Of a stretch of 64,000 nt of DNA, positions 1-10,500 are shown piece by piece. The DNA is from Planctomycetia bacterium. Its GTDB lineage: Bacteria; Planctomycetota; Planctomycetia; Pirellulales; UBA1268. Positions within the stretch are counted from its first letter, which is position 1; each line of letters begins with the position of its first letter. The stretch covers positions 18,507 to 82,506 of the forward strand of contig JAIOPD010000120.1 in the NCBI GenBank assembly GCA_021414115.1, read 5' to 3'. The position numbers and the translations under genes were made by a program. The notes under the pieces were generated by a model. It did no database searches. It was not told the origin of the DNA and was given only the letters and a program-made list of their open reading frames with translations.

Positions 1-1275
1 GTGTTTATCTGGGCGCCAGAGGAGGAGCATCCGTGGGAGCCGGGCGCCGCATCGCGGTGGTGGCTGCACCACTCGCTCTCGGCGCTTGCCGCCGCGCTCG
101 ACAAGGCTGGCATGCCGCTCGTCGTCCGTCGCGGTCCTTCGCTCGAGGCTCTGCGGTCGCTCGTGAAGGAGCATGCCGCCACGCACGTCGCCTGGAACCG
201 GCGGTACGAGCCGGCCGTCATCGCCCGCGACACCGGGATCAAGAAGGCGCTGGCAAAAGATGGAGTCGCGGCCGAGAGCTTCAACGGCTCGCTGCTCTTC
301 GAGCCGATGCATGTCGCCACGAAGGAGGGCCGGCCCTATCAGGTGTTCACGCCCTTTTGGCGGGCGCTGCTCGCTCGCGACGAACCCGTGGAGCCGGTGG
401 CGGCGCCAAAGAAGATGAAGGCGGCGCCGGGCCGCGGCGGCAAGAGTGTCTCGATCGAATCGCTCGGGCTGCTGCCCGCGATCGACTGGGCGGGCACGAT
501 GGAAAAGACATGGAAGCCGGGCGAAGCGGCTGCTGCGAAGCGGCTCTCACGGTTTCTGGAGCAGGGTCTATCGGGCTACGCGGCCGGGCGGGACCGTCCC
601 GACAGCGACGGCACGAGCAGCCTCTCGCCGCACCTGCATTTCGGGGAGATTTCGCCGCGCCGCGTCTGGCACGCCGTCCGCGATGCGGTCGGCGGCAGGC
701 CGGCGAAGGCGATCACGACCGGCGGCGCCGAGAGCTATCTCCGCGAGCTCGGCTGGCGGGAGTTCGCCAATCACCTGCTCTACCACTTCCCGCACACGCC
801 CGACGCGCCCCTTCGCGTCGATTACGCGCGGTTCCCCTGGGTGAACGACCCGGTGGGGCTCCGCGCCTGGCAGCGGGGCCACACCGGGTTTCCGATCGTC
901 GATGCCGGCATGAGGCAACTCTGGGCGACCGGCTGGATGCACAACCGCGTGCGGATGATCGTGGCGAGCTTTCTCGTCAAGGACCTCCGGATCTCGTGGC
1001 TCGAGGGGGCCCGCTGGTTCTGGGACACGCTCGTCGATGCCGACCTCGCCGCCAACACGCTGGGCTGGCAGTGGGCGGCCGGCTGCGGTGCCGATGCCGC
1101 GCCCTACTTCCGGATCTTCAATCCAACGACCCAGGAGGAGAAGTTCGACCCCGACGGTGTCTATGTGCGGAAATGGATCGATATGCAGCGGGGCTATCCC
1201 GAGCCGATCGTCGACCACGCGGAGGCGCGCAAACTCGCCCTCGAGGCCCTCAAGACCGTGTCGCGGAGCACGTGA
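1..1275 (+). CDS. phrB: Deoxyribodipyrimidine photolyase, N-terminus cut by the window edge
   Basis: Light-driven repair of cyclobutane pyrimidine dimers in DNA using FAD. The frame is open from the first base and enters at the motif FIWAPEEE, which in this family lies about 40 residues after the true start, so the beginning of the antenna domain is outside the window. The C-terminal FAD domain is well preserved: the WREF segment (about residue 252), GFPIVDAGMRQL, WMHNR, and the stretch WQWAAGCGADAAPYFRIFNP, which carries the binding residues and a Trp of the electron-transfer chain. A small proline/lysine linker (about residues 130-145) separates the domains. It converges with the lipoprotein gene, with only 9 bases between stops. 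The class I CPD photolyase family is clear. A cryptochrome-like role cannot be excluded from sequence alone. Confidence 0.93.
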   Translation: MFIWAPEEEHPWEPGAASRWWLHHSLSALAAALDKAGMPLVVRRGPSLEALRSLVKEHAATHVAWNRRYEPAVIARDTGIKKALAKDGVAAESFNGSLLFEPMHVATKEGRPYQVFTPFWRALLARDEPVEPVAAPKKMKAAPGRGGKSVSIESLGLLPAIDWAGTMEKTWKPGEAAAAKRLSRFLEQGLSGYAAGRDRPDSDGTSSLSPHLHFGEISPRRVWHAVRDAVGGRPAKAITTGGAESYLRELGWREFANHLLYHFPHTPDAPLRVDYARFPWVNDPVGLRAWQRGHTGFPIVDAGMRQLWATGWMHNRVRMIVASFLVKDLRISWLEGARWFWDTLVDADLAANTLGWQWAAGCGADAAPYFRIFNPTTQEEKFDPDGVYVRKWIDMQRGYPEPIVDHAEARKLALEALKTVSRST

Positions 1276-1284
1276 AGACGTCGC

Positions 1285-2220
1285 TCAGTCTTTGAGCGCT
1301 GCTTCGAGAGTTCGCACTTCCTGCATCGCGTCCTTCTGCTGCTCCGCGTCGGAAATCTTCCCACCCGTCTTTTCGGCCTCGGCGGCCAGGGCGGTCGCCC
1401 CCTTCTTGTCGCCGGCGGCGATCATCGCGTTGGCGACGGCGATCAGGGCGTATGTCTTGTTCGCCGATCCGTCGATCGCCTTTGCGGCCGTGGCCGCCTC
1501 CTTGAGCAAGTCGGCGGCCCGCGGCTTCTCGCCGCTCTTGAATCGCACGTTGGCCGCCGCGGCGAGCGCCTCGGCCTTTGGGCGGAGTTCCTCCAGCGAC
1601 GTGGCGAGGGTCTCGAGTTGGTCGATCACCTTCGTCGCGTCGCCGGCGAGGTTGGCGTCGGCGTAGCCGAGGGCCACGGCTGCGAGCGCCTGAGGCCGGA
1701 AACGGTCGGAAACATCGTCGCCCGCGGCGATTTCCGCCGCCTTTGCGAGGCTGTCCTTGGCCTTGGTGGTATCGCCGAGGCTGCCGCCGTAGATCCGGCC
1801 CGCCTTCGAGAGCACCTCCACGCGGGCGACGGGATCGCTGACAGACGCCGCCATGACCACGGCCTTGTCCACGCCTTCGCGGGCCGCCTTCTTGTCGTCG
1901 ACCGTCGCGTAGGCCGCCGCGATCTCGATCAGTCGCGGCGCGAAGACAGCCGGATCGGCATCGTCGGCGATCGTCTTGCGAGCCTCTTGGAGCGTCTTCT
2001 TGGCACCTGCCTTGTCACCCGACTTGAGCTGCAGCCGCGCGACTCTGGCCAACTCCCGCGCCGGCCCGCCGGGCGTGGTGTCTTTCTTGGCCTTTTCCAC
2101 CATGTCGCCGAAGGTCATCCGCGGCTTCTTTTTCTTGGTGCCGCCGCAGCCGACGAGCGGCGCCACCACGACGAGGCCACAGACCGCGAGCAGCAGGCAG
2201 GAGGCGAAGGAACGGATCAT
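1285..2220 (-). CDS. Secreted lipoprotein with TPR-like helical repeats
   Basis: 311 residues. The N-terminus is a type II signal peptide: MIRS, a hydrophobic run, then the lipobox LVGC with Cys at about residue 25, followed by a basic KKKK patch. The rest is Ala-rich and helical, built of repeating units of about 40 residues such as VARLQLKSGDKAGAKKTLQEA and VALGYADANLAGDATKVIDQL, which resemble TPR repeats. Such proteins usually act as scaffolds at the cell envelope; no catalytic motif is visible and the specific partner is unknown. It lies 64 bases downstream of the aminotransferase stop on the same strand and could be expressed with it. The fold is well supported; the function is not. Confidence 0.8.
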   Translation of the reverse strand: MIRSFASCLLLAVCGLVVVAPLVGCGGTKKKKPRMTFGDMVEKAKKDTTPGGPARELARVARLQLKSGDKAGAKKTLQEARKTIADDADPAVFAPRLIEIAAAYATVDDKKAAREGVDKAVVMAASVSDPVARVEVLSKAGRIYGGSLGDTTKAKDSLAKAAEIAAGDDVSDRFRPQALAAVALGYADANLAGDATKVIDQLETLATSLEELRPKAEALAAAANVRFKSGEKPRAADLLKEAATAAKAIDGSANKTYALIAVANAMIAAGDKKGATALAAEAEKTGGKISDAEQQKDAMQEVRTLEAALKD

Positions 2221-2284
2221 GAGGAGAGGCTCCGGGAGTTGGGCAGACGATGGGGGTGGATCGACGCAACGAGACCGCGGCCGG

Positions 2285-3544
2285 CTATGAGAACTTCAGC
2301 CGGGCACGCTGCAGACGGGCGTGGAGTTCGGCCATCAGGTCGTCCTCGGCTCCTTCGTCCTCGGCCTCGTAGGTGGCCGAGAACCGCAGGTAGGAGCCGC
2401 AGTCGTCCCACGGCACGGTCGAGATCGAGAGATCGTGGATCAGGAACTGGCTCGCTTCCTGTGCCGTGGCAAACAGCCGATCGCCGGCGGCCTTCGGGCT
2501 CCGGGTGTAGAGGAAGTAGGTGCCGCCCGGCATCTCGCAATCGAAGCCCGAAGCCCGTAGCACGCCCACCAGTTTCTCGAGCCTGCGGCGATACTTCTCC
2601 CGCACCAGCCGCGGAATCTCCGGGTCGGCGAGTGCCGCGGCCGCGGCTTTCTGGATCGCCATGAACTGGCCGGAGTCGCAGTTGTCCTTGACGTCGGCGA
2701 AGGCCCGCACGATCCGCTCGTGGCCGCAGACCCAGCCCATCCGCCAGCCGATCATGTGAAAGCCCTTTGACATCGAGTGGACCTCGACGCCCACGTCCTT
2801 TGCGCCGTCGACCGAGAGAAACGACAGGGGCTCGTCGTCGTACGAGAGCATGATGTGGGCCGCGTCCTGGACGACGATCACCCGATGCTTGTGCGCGAAG
2901 TCGACCACCCGCTTGTAAAACTCGCGGGTGGCCGTGCGGCCGGTCGGGCTGTTGGGGTAGCAGAGCACGAGCATCTTCGTCTTCGCGAGCACGTCGGCCG
3001 GGATGCCGTCGAGGTCGGGGAAGAAGGCGTTTTCGGGCAGGAGCGGCAGCCGGTGGACCACGCCGCCGAACCACCGCGTGGCCGTGCCGGCGACGGGATA
3101 GCCGGGCACCGTCATGAGTGTGACGTCGCCCGGGTCGATGAAGGCGGCAGGCAGCATCGCGTAGGCCGTCTTCGAACCGATGCAGTGGTTGACCTCGGTC
3201 ACGGGGTCGAGAGTGACGTTGAACTCCCGCTGCATGAAGGCGGCCGCGGCCTCCTTGAACGCCGCGATGCCGTTGTCGGCATAACCGCGGTTCTCGGGTC
3301 GATCGACCTCCCGCTTCATGACGGCCCGAATGTGGGCGGGTGCCATCTCGTCGTTCTCGCCGATCCCGAAGTCGAGCATCCGTCGCTCGGGATGATCGGC
3401 AATCGCCTTCCGCTTGGCCCGCTTGATCAACTCGAACTTGTAGATCTCGGTGCCCTTCCCGAAAGCCGCCCCGCCGATGCGCTGGGCGAAGCGGTCCTGG
3501 AACCAGGGGTCGGCGGCGGTGGCCGGGGCGGTCGCGGTGGACAT
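2285..3544 (-). CDS. PLP-dependent aminotransferase, class I/II (DapL-like)
   Basis: 419 residues from the ATG at 3544 (MSTATAP). The frame stays open further upstream, but that part is low-complexity and not family-like. The fold type I aminotransferase signature is complete: the cofactor-binding Lys sits in SMSKGFHMIGWRMGW, the CYPNSPTG loop binds substrate and cofactor, VVQDAAHIMLSYD holds the PLP-pyridine Asp, and the C-terminal SYLRFSATY contains the carboxylate-binding Arg. The closest named group by pattern is the LL-diaminopimelate aminotransferase/aspartate aminotransferase cluster used for lysine and peptidoglycan precursor synthesis. The early region (FGIGENDEMAP) differs from the DapL form I know, so substrate assignment is tentative and no symbol is given. 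Confidence 0.85.
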   Translation of the reverse strand: MSTATAPATAADPWFQDRFAQRIGGAAFGKGTEIYKFELIKRAKRKAIADHPERRMLDFGIGENDEMAPAHIRAVMKREVDRPENRGYADNGIAAFKEAAAAFMQREFNVTLDPVTEVNHCIGSKTAYAMLPAAFIDPGDVTLMTVPGYPVAGTATRWFGGVVHRLPLLPENAFFPDLDGIPADVLAKTKMLVLCYPNSPTGRTATREFYKRVVDFAHKHRVIVVQDAAHIMLSYDDEPLSFLSVDGAKDVGVEVHSMSKGFHMIGWRMGWVCGHERIVRAFADVKDNCDSGQFMAIQKAAAAALADPEIPRLVREKYRRRLEKLVGVLRASGFDCEMPGGTYFLYTRSPKAAGDRLFATAQEASQFLIHDLSISTVPWDDCGSYLRFSATYEAEDEGAEDDLMAELHARLQRARLKFS

Positions 3545-3668
3545 CGTGTCGGGGGTTTCCGTGGTGGGAACGCGGAGGCGGAAGCTCCGGCAGGATAGCG
3601 GTTCGTCGGCCGCTTTCCAACGGTTTCGGCGGGGCGGCCGGACCGTGCCCTCGACGGCTGGGCGGGAT

Positions 3669-4268
3669 CTAGCAGGTCCGCAGCCAGGAGGCGTGAAGGC
3701 GGTTGATCGCCGTGTTGAGCCGGCTCTTGACGGTGCCCAGGGGGATCCCGAGCGCGGCTGCGACTTCACGCTGCTTGAGGCCTTTGCGGTAGACGAGCGT
3801 GAGCGTGTTGCGGAACGGTTCCGGGAGACGGTCGACCGCGGTCAGCATCCAGGCCTGCGCGTCGCCGTTGGCGACGACGTTGTCGCTCGTGGGGCAGCGG
3901 TCGGCGACCGTCTCCGCGAGTGTGCCACCTTCGGCCGCGCCTGGCCGTTGCTGGTCGAGGCTCGCCATGCGGTGGCGGCGGTTCTGCCGCTGCGTGTCGA
4001 TGGCCTGGCGTGTGGCGACGGTGTAGAGCCACGGTCGGAATGAACGGCTGTCCTGGAAGCTATTCCGTTTGCGGTGGATGCGTAGAAATGTCGCCTGAAA
4101 CACATCTTCCGCCATTTGGGCATTCCCGAGGTAGCGGCGGAGATAGGCGAAGAGTTCACGCTCATACCGGTGCACGAGCACGGCAAACGCCTCGTCATCG
4201 TTCTGGCAGACCCGCCGCATCAATTCTTCGTCGGTCAGCGGTTCGGCTTCGACACGAGAGAATGGCAT
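3669..4268 (-). CDS. ECF-type RNA polymerase sigma factor
   Basis: 199 residues from the ATG at 4268. This start is chosen because an AGGAG ribosome binding site lies about 10 bases upstream; the longer open frame beyond it is not family-like. Region 2 is visible (EAFAVLVHRYERELFAYLRRYLGN, then AEDVFQATFLRIHR and the promoter-melting part RSFRPWLYTVATRQAID). Region 4 is a helix-turn-helix ending in KQREVAAALGIPLGTVKSRL. No anti-sigma factor gene is adjacent. The gene stands between the aminotransferase and the hydrolase, all on the minus strand, but the 124- and 259-base gaps argue for separate transcription. Target promoters cannot be read from sequence. Confidence 0.9.
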   Translation of the reverse strand: MPFSRVEAEPLTDEELMRRVCQNDDEAFAVLVHRYERELFAYLRRYLGNAQMAEDVFQATFLRIHRKRNSFQDSRSFRPWLYTVATRQAIDTQRQNRRHRMASLDQQRPGAAEGGTLAETVADRCPTSDNVVANGDAQAWMLTAVDRLPEPFRNTLTLVYRKGLKQREVAAALGIPLGTVKSRLNTAINRLHASWLRTC

Positions 4269-4527
4269 GGTGTGGCACTCCTGCTGCGCTCGGCGGAGCC
4301 GGCGATGCGCCGCGAGAAAGTCCCGCCGCCGGCACATGGGCGGAGGTGCACGTCGCGTGCCAAAACACATGACACACGTTCGACCCGCGGCAATCGGCGG
4401 GAAACGCATGCACCGCTGGTTCCGGAGCGAATCGCTCCCCTGCGGTGCGCGCCGCATCCTGCAACAACTGCGGAGCGATTTGCAACGTTTTCCGGTCCGG
4501 TCGGGGTGAGTGCGGTTGGATCGCGGG

Positions 4528-5295
4528 TCACCGTCCGCCGCCGAGGGCGTCCCAGAACTCGGGCGTGTCGGACACCGAGTTGTGATCGGTGCCGTCGATC
4601 GTCCGCAGCGTGGCCACGCCCGGCCGGAAGGCGTCCAACAGTTTTTGGGTGTCGTCCGGCGGCACCAGTTCGTCGTGCGAGGCGGCGATCAGGAGCGCCG
4701 GGCAGTCGACACGGGAGGCATACCGCCACGACTCGTACGGGTCGCGAAGGAGCAGGCCCATGGGCAGGAACGGCGCCACTCGCTTTGCGATCGCGAGGAT
4801 GCTCGCGAAGGGCGTGATGAGCACGAGTCTGGAGACGGGTTCCTCGGCGGCCAGTTGGATGGCGAGGCTGCTGCCGAGGCTGCGACCGACGACCATGACG
4901 TCGGGATGGCGGGCGTGGACCATCTCGAAGAGCGCCCGGGCATCGCTGCGCAGCGATGCTTCCGTCGGCCGTCCGGATGAGCCGCTATAGCCCCGGTAGT
5001 GCAGGGCGTAGACGGCCCGGTCCGGAAACGCGGCCGCGAGTTCCGGCAGCGTGTAAGCGACGTCCTCGGCGTTGCCGCCGAAGAAGATGAGCGCCTGCGG
5101 TCCGTCGTGCGGCCGGGAAGAGATCCGCAGCCGGGCGTCCGGTACGTCGAGCAGGAGTGCCGCGGTGTGCGCATTTATCGCCCGCGTGGGCATGTAGATG
5201 AACGACCGCTGGGCGACGAAAAAGAAGACGCACAGGCCCACGTAGACCCCCAGCGCGATCGTCAGCAGGCTCCAGAGCATGCGGCGGTATCTCAT
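4528..5295 (-). CDS. Membrane-anchored alpha/beta hydrolase
   Basis: 255 residues. One N-terminal membrane helix (about residues 7-28) anchors the enzyme. The hydrolase core follows with the oxyanion segment FFGGNAED, the HYRGYSGSSG loop, the nucleophile elbow GRSLGSS (Ser about 139), the acid in SHDELVP, and the catalytic His in DGTDHNS near the end. This arrangement matches the ABHD13/Bem46-like family of predicted serine hydrolases, whose natural substrate is generally unknown. It is divergently oriented from the His-rich protein gene, leaving about 94 bases that should hold both promoters. The catalytic triad is intact. Confidence 0.85.
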   Translation of the reverse strand: MRYRRMLWSLLTIALGVYVGLCVFFFVAQRSFIYMPTRAINAHTAALLLDVPDARLRISSRPHDGPQALIFFGGNAEDVAYTLPELAAAFPDRAVYALHYRGYSGSSGRPTEASLRSDARALFEMVHARHPDVMVVGRSLGSSLAIQLAAEEPVSRLVLITPFASILAIAKRVAPFLPMGLLLRDPYESWRYASRVDCPALLIAASHDELVPPDDTQKLLDAFRPGVATLRTIDGTDHNSVSDTPEFWDALGGGR

Positions 5296-5389
5296 CGGTG
5301 GGACGGTCGTCTGAGAGCCACGGCTGCTGTCCCGGTGTGGTCACCAATCGTTGCAGGCGACACGTCGCGCCCGTTAGAATCCGGTCACC

Positions 5390-5872
5390 ATGCGATCGTT
5401 CCTCGTGCTGCTCGTCAACGCCCATCTGCTGCTCGGCGGAATTGCGATGCCGCATGCGCATGGGGTGCATGCCGAGGCCCCGGGGCATTCCAATCGGGCG
5501 CATGTCCATCTGTCGGGTCATGATCACCGCCACCGTCATGAACATGGCCATCGTCACGACGGCCATGGCGATTTACGAAGCCGTGGCCACACGCATCACG
5601 GCGAGTCGAGAGATCATCTCGTAACCGCCCCGGTTCATGAACCATGCCCTGAGCATGATCAGGATGCTGTCTATCTCGACGACGATGGGCTGGTCATCGT
5701 GACCGGGGAGCGCGCGTCGCCGCGGCTTACGGCGGCCCGCTCGCTCGCCTTACCCGCCCGCAGCGTGGACAACACTTCCCCGGTCCTCGGCCTCCAGCCT
5801 CGCCGAGTGCGACCGCCCGGCGACGGTGCCCCCACGATTCACACGCTCTTGCCGCACGTGCTTCGCGTTTGA
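5390..5872 (+). CDS. Secreted histidine-rich protein of a metal-efflux cluster
   Basis: 160 residues. It begins with a short signal peptide (MRSFLVLLVNAHLLLGGIA) followed by a segment of about 50 residues packed with His, for example HDHRHRHEHGHRHDGHG. His-rich secreted segments typically bind divalent metals such as zinc, cobalt, nickel or copper. The gene directly precedes the membrane fusion protein and RND pump on the same strand, so a metal-buffering or sensing role in the periplasm is likely. The C-terminal half has no recognisable domain. Metal identity is unknown. Confidence 0.7.
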   Translation: MRSFLVLLVNAHLLLGGIAMPHAHGVHAEAPGHSNRAHVHLSGHDHRHRHEHGHRHDGHGDLRSRGHTHHGESRDHLVTAPVHEPCPEHDQDAVYLDDDGLVIVTGERASPRLTAARSLALPARSVDNTSPVLGLQPRRVRPPGDGAPTIHTLLPHVLRV

Positions 5873-6017
5873 TCGCGAGGCCTTCTTCCGGTGCGCCGGC
5901 TCGGGGGCGATCTTCCCCGTGGCCGTGGTGACGGCCCGTCGTGGGGCGTCTTCTGCCCCTCGCTGAGCCCTCTGTCCGTTTCGTGACGAGCCCGACCTCA
6001 TCTCTGCCGAGTATTCC

Positions 6018-7430
6018 ATGCTCAACGCCCTCGTTCGATTCGTGCGCGGGATGCTCATGGTCGCCGTTCTCGGCGGCCTGATCACGGCCGCGACGTGGTA
6101 TCGCGATCTGTGGCTGCCCTTGCTCCCGCCGCCGGTCGACAAGCCACCCGCTGCCGCCTCGGGCGACGAGCAGCCAGCAGCACGGGCTGAGGTGCTCGAA
6201 CTGAGTCCGCAGGCTCGGGCGAATCTCAAGTTGGTCGCCCGCCCCGCGAAACTCTCGAACTACTGGCGATCGATCATCGTGCCGGGCGAGATCATGGACC
6301 GGCCGGGGCTGTCGGATCGGGGCGTCACCTCGCCGGCCGTGGGCGTCGTGACTCAGATCCATGCGTTCCCCGGCGACACGGTGCGGCCTGGCGACCGGCT
6401 CTTCACCCTGCGGCTGGTGAGCGAGTACATCCACAACACGCAGTCGGAACTGTTCAAGGTCACTCGCGAGATTGAATTCGAAACGGAGAAGCGGCAGCGG
6501 CTTGCCCAGATCGGCGAAGGGGCGATTCCGCAGGTACGACTCATCGAGGTCGACCAGCAACTCCGCCGGCTCCAGGCGGCAAGCGAGAGTTACCGGCAGG
6601 ACCTGCTCACCCGTGGCTTGAGCCTCGACCAGATCGCGCAGGTGGCGGCCGGCACGTTCGTCGCCACGGTGGACGTCGTGGCGCCGCCGCCTCTCGCTCT
6701 TTCGCCGTCAGCGTCAGCGGTGTCGGTGCCCGCGGCAACGGCCGCCCCCGCTCCCGACATCGTGTACGAGGTTCAGGAGTTGAAAGTCGACCTCGGCACG
6801 CAGGTGCAGGCCGGCCAGCTCCTCGGCATGCTCTCGAACCACGGCACGCTCTACATCGCCGGACACGCCTTCAAGCGCGAGGCCACGTCGCTGGAGCGGG
6901 CCGCCCAGGACCGCTGGCCGATTCGGGTCGAGTTCGCCGAGGACGACGCGGCGTCGTGGCCGACCCTCGACCAGATATTCGAGATTCGGCACCTTTCCAA
7001 CACCGTCGATCCCACGAGCCGGACATTCGATTGCTTCGTACCGCTTGCCAACCAGTCCCGCTCCTACGCGAAGGACGGCAAGACGTTCGTCGTCTGGCGG
7101 TTTCGGCCCGGCCAGCGGGTGCGGCTGCACGTGCCGGTGGAAGAGCTCAAAGAGGTGATCGTGTTGCCGGCCGAGGCGGTGGTGCGGGAAGGCCCGGAAG
7201 CCTATGTCTTCCGTCAGAATGGCGACTTGTTCGACCGCCGGCCCGTCCGTGTGCTGCACGAGGACCGTCTGAACGTCGTCATCGCGAATGACGGCAGCGT
7301 GGCGCCCGGATGGTATCTCGCACAAGGGTCCGCGGCGTCGCTCAACCGGGTGCTCAAGGCCCAGTCCGCCAGCGGCACTCCCGTGGGCGTTCACGTCCAT
7401 GCCGACGGCACCGTGCATGGAGCCCACTGA
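6018..7430 (+). CDS. RND efflux periplasmic adaptor (membrane fusion protein, CusB/CzcB-like)
   Basis: 470 residues. An N-terminal membrane anchor (about residues 9-30) is followed by a barrel-sandwich segment (GVVTQIHAFPGDTVRPGDRLFTLRL), a helical hairpin (about 140-210, heptad-like, SELFKVTREIEFETEKRQRL), a Pro/Ala-rich linker (about 215-245), then the beta-barrel and membrane-proximal region (VPVEELKEVIVLPAEAVVREGPEAYVF). The extreme C-terminus carries HVHADGTVHGAH, a small His cluster consistent with metal handling. It sits 133 bases upstream of the pump gene and bridges it to an outer membrane factor. No TolC/CusC homologue is present in the window. Confidence 0.9.
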   Translation: MLNALVRFVRGMLMVAVLGGLITAATWYRDLWLPLLPPPVDKPPAAASGDEQPAARAEVLELSPQARANLKLVARPAKLSNYWRSIIVPGEIMDRPGLSDRGVTSPAVGVVTQIHAFPGDTVRPGDRLFTLRLVSEYIHNTQSELFKVTREIEFETEKRQRLAQIGEGAIPQVRLIEVDQQLRRLQAASESYRQDLLTRGLSLDQIAQVAAGTFVATVDVVAPPPLALSPSASAVSVPAATAAPAPDIVYEVQELKVDLGTQVQAGQLLGMLSNHGTLYIAGHAFKREATSLERAAQDRWPIRVEFAEDDAASWPTLDQIFEIRHLSNTVDPTSRTFDCFVPLANQSRSYAKDGKTFVVWRFRPGQRVRLHVPVEELKEVIVLPAEAVVREGPEAYVFRQNGDLFDRRPVRVLHEDRLNVVIANDGSVAPGWYLAQGSAASLNRVLKAQSASGTPVGVHVHADGTVHGAH

Positions 7431-7563
7431 CATCAACGTCGAAAAAACCATCCCTGGCTTTTTCCGACTCGGTCGGCCGCAACGAACGCCAAGGGTTCGC
7501 CGGGCCGACACCCGCCGCATCGTACGGCGAAGCAACGCATCATCACCCTGAAACATCCCCCGC

Positions 7564-10500
7564 ATGCTCAACGCCGTCATCCGCTTCGCCCTGCGATACC
7601 GCCTGCTCGTGGTGGTGGCGAGCCTCGTGCTGCTCTTCTACGGCAGCTACCTGGCGACGCTCATGCCCATCGACGTGTTTCCCGATCTCGATCGCCCCCG
7701 GGTCGTGATCATCACCGAATGCCCGGGCTTGGCGGCCGAGGAGGTGGAAACGCTCGTCACGCAGCCCATCGAAATCGCCCTGCTCGGCGCGAATGGCGTG
7801 GAAGCGGTGCGTAGCCAATCCACGGCCGGCCTCGACGTGATTTACGTCGAGTTCAATTGGGACGTTGACGTTCGCGCAGCGCGGCAGACCGTGCAGGAGC
7901 GGCTGACGACGGTTGCCGGCATCCTTCCCGAGGGCATCCGCCCGCAGATGACGCCCACGGCCTCGATCATGGGCCAGATCGTGATCGCAGGCATGTACCG
8001 CCAGCAGGGCCCCGGGGGCGGCGATCTCGCTGTGATTCCCGGGACGCCCTACCTCGCCGAGTTGAGCAGCGCCGGCGGAGAACCCGCGGTGCATGCGTGG
8101 AAGGTCATCGACCGCCATCGCCCCGCCACGTGGGAGCGGGTTTCGGTGGAGCACACGCGGTGGATCACGCCCGCCGGAGCCCCGGATGACAATGGCCAGG
8201 CGGAATCCCCACGTGCGGCCACGCTCACCGTCGCCGGCCGCGACTACGACGTGGTGTTCCCCACGAAGCTCCAGCAGTCGATGAACCTGCGGACGACCGC
8301 CGACTGGGTCGTGCGGCCGCGCCTCCTGAAAATCCACGGCGTCGCCGAGGTGTTCATTCAGGGTGGCGACCGCAAGCAGTACCAGATCCTCGCCGACCCC
8401 GCGGCCATGCTCGAATATGGTGTCTCGCTGCAGATGGTCGAGCAGGCCCTGCGCGACAGCAACATCAACTCCAGCGGCGGGTTCGCCGTCCAAGGCGAGC
8501 AGGAGCGGCCGATCCGAGTGCTGGGTCGGCTCGGCCCCGATGCGGCCCGCGTCCTCGAGGATCTCCGCAAGGTGCCGGTGGCGGTTCACCCCAAGCGCAC
8601 GGTCCTCCTGGGGCAGGTGGCCGACGTCGTGGAGGGCCCGCAGTTCAAACGTGGTGACGGTGCCGTCAACGGCGTGCCTGGCGTCGTGTTTACGATCGCC
8701 AAACAGCCCCACGTCGATACGCGTACCCTCACCGATCGGATCACTGAGGCGCTTCGGGAGGTGGAGGCCGCCCTGCCGGCCGACGTCGTCGTGAACTCGG
8801 AGCTCTTCCGGCTCAAGAACTTCATCGACCGGGGCATCTTCAACGTCGGCGAGGCCCTCGTGATCGGGGCGGTGCTGGTGCTGATCGTGCTGTTCCTGTT
8901 CCTCATGAACGTGCGGACCACGTTCATCACGCTCACGGCGATCCCGCTCTCGCTGGTGATCACCACGCTGGTGTTCAGGATTGCGGGGATGCTGACTGGT
9001 ACGCATCTCTCCATCAACGTGATGACGCTCGGTGGCATCGCCGTCGCGATGGGAGAACTCGTCGATGACGCGATCGTGGACGTGGAGAACATCTTCCGGC
9101 GGCTCAAGGAGAACAACGCCCTCCCTGAGCCGCGGCCGGCCCTCCGCGTCGTCTACGACGCCAGCCGGGAGATCCGCAGCGCCATCGTGTTCGGCACCGC
9201 CGTCGTGATCCTCGTGTTTCTGCCTCTGTTCGCGCTCTCCGGGGTGGAAGGCCGCCTGTTCGCGCCACTCGGCGTGGCCTACATCGTGTCGATCCTCGCG
9301 TCGCTCCTCGTGTCGCTGACCGTGACGCCAGTCTTGTCGTACTACCTGCTACCACAGTCACCGGCGACCCACCACGACCAGGACGGGCTGCTGCTGCGGA
9401 TCCTGAAAACCCTCACGACGCCGCTGATCCGATTCAGCATGGCAGTGCCGGGCCTCCTCCTTGTGGCGACGTGGCTGGGCGTGGCGTTCGCCGGCTGGGA
9501 GCTTTCCCGGCTGGGCCGTGACTTCCTGCCGCCGTTCGACGAGGGCAGCGTGCAGGTGAACGTCACGCTCCCGCCGGGGTCGTCGCTCGATGCTTCCAGT
9601 CGGGTGTCGTCGCTGATCGACGCGAAACTGCGGGCACTGCAGAAAACCGATGATCGACCGGATGGCGAGATCGTTCATTTCGTGCGGCGAACGGGCCGGG
9701 CAGAGATGGACGAGCACGCGTCACCGGTGAACGCGGGCGAATACATCCTGAGTATCAATTCGTACTGTGGTCGGCATCGCGACGAGATCATCAAGGACCT
9801 GCTCGCCGAACTGAGCAGCGAAGTTCCCGGCGTCGCCATCGAGGTGGAGCAGCCGCTCGCCCACCTCATCAGCCACATGGTGTCGGGCGTCTACGCCCAG
9901 ATCGCGATCAAGGTGCACGGCGACGATCTCGACATCCTGATCGAGGCCGCCGACCGCATCAAGTGGGCCATCCAGTCGGTGCCGGGCGTGACACCGCCCG
10001 TGATCGAGCCGATCCAGCAGGCCGAGGAACTGCACATCCGGCTGCGGCCCGACGACCTCGCCTTCCACGGCGTCACCCGCGAGCATGTCGCCCGTATTCT
10101 CCAGACGGCGCTCCAGGGCGAGGTGGTCTCGCAGGTACTCGAGGGGCAGCGACGCTTCGACCTCCTCGTGCGGCTCGAGGAGGGCTACCGGACCGACTAC
10201 GCAAACCTCGGCCGCCTCCGCATCGACCTACCGGACGACCGAGGGCAGATCGAGCTGCGGGAGCTGGCCGACATCGGCGAGGGCACGAGCCCAAATGCCG
10301 TGAACCGCGAGAATGCCCGCCGCCGGATCGTCGTCCGCTGCAACACGCAGGACCGCGACCTGTCGAGCGCCGTGGCCGAGATCCAAGCCCGCATGCGGGA
10401 TCGAGTGGAACTGCCGGAGGGGTATTTCATCGAGTACGGCGGTCAGTTCGAGAGCCAACAGCGTGCCACGACGCTGATCGTCGTCCTCGCGGCGCTGTCG

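Noticed and set aside
2217..3620. A 467-codon frame in another register of the aminotransferase
   Set aside because: The aminotransferase has complete PLP motifs; this frame is Arg/Gly-rich nonsense.
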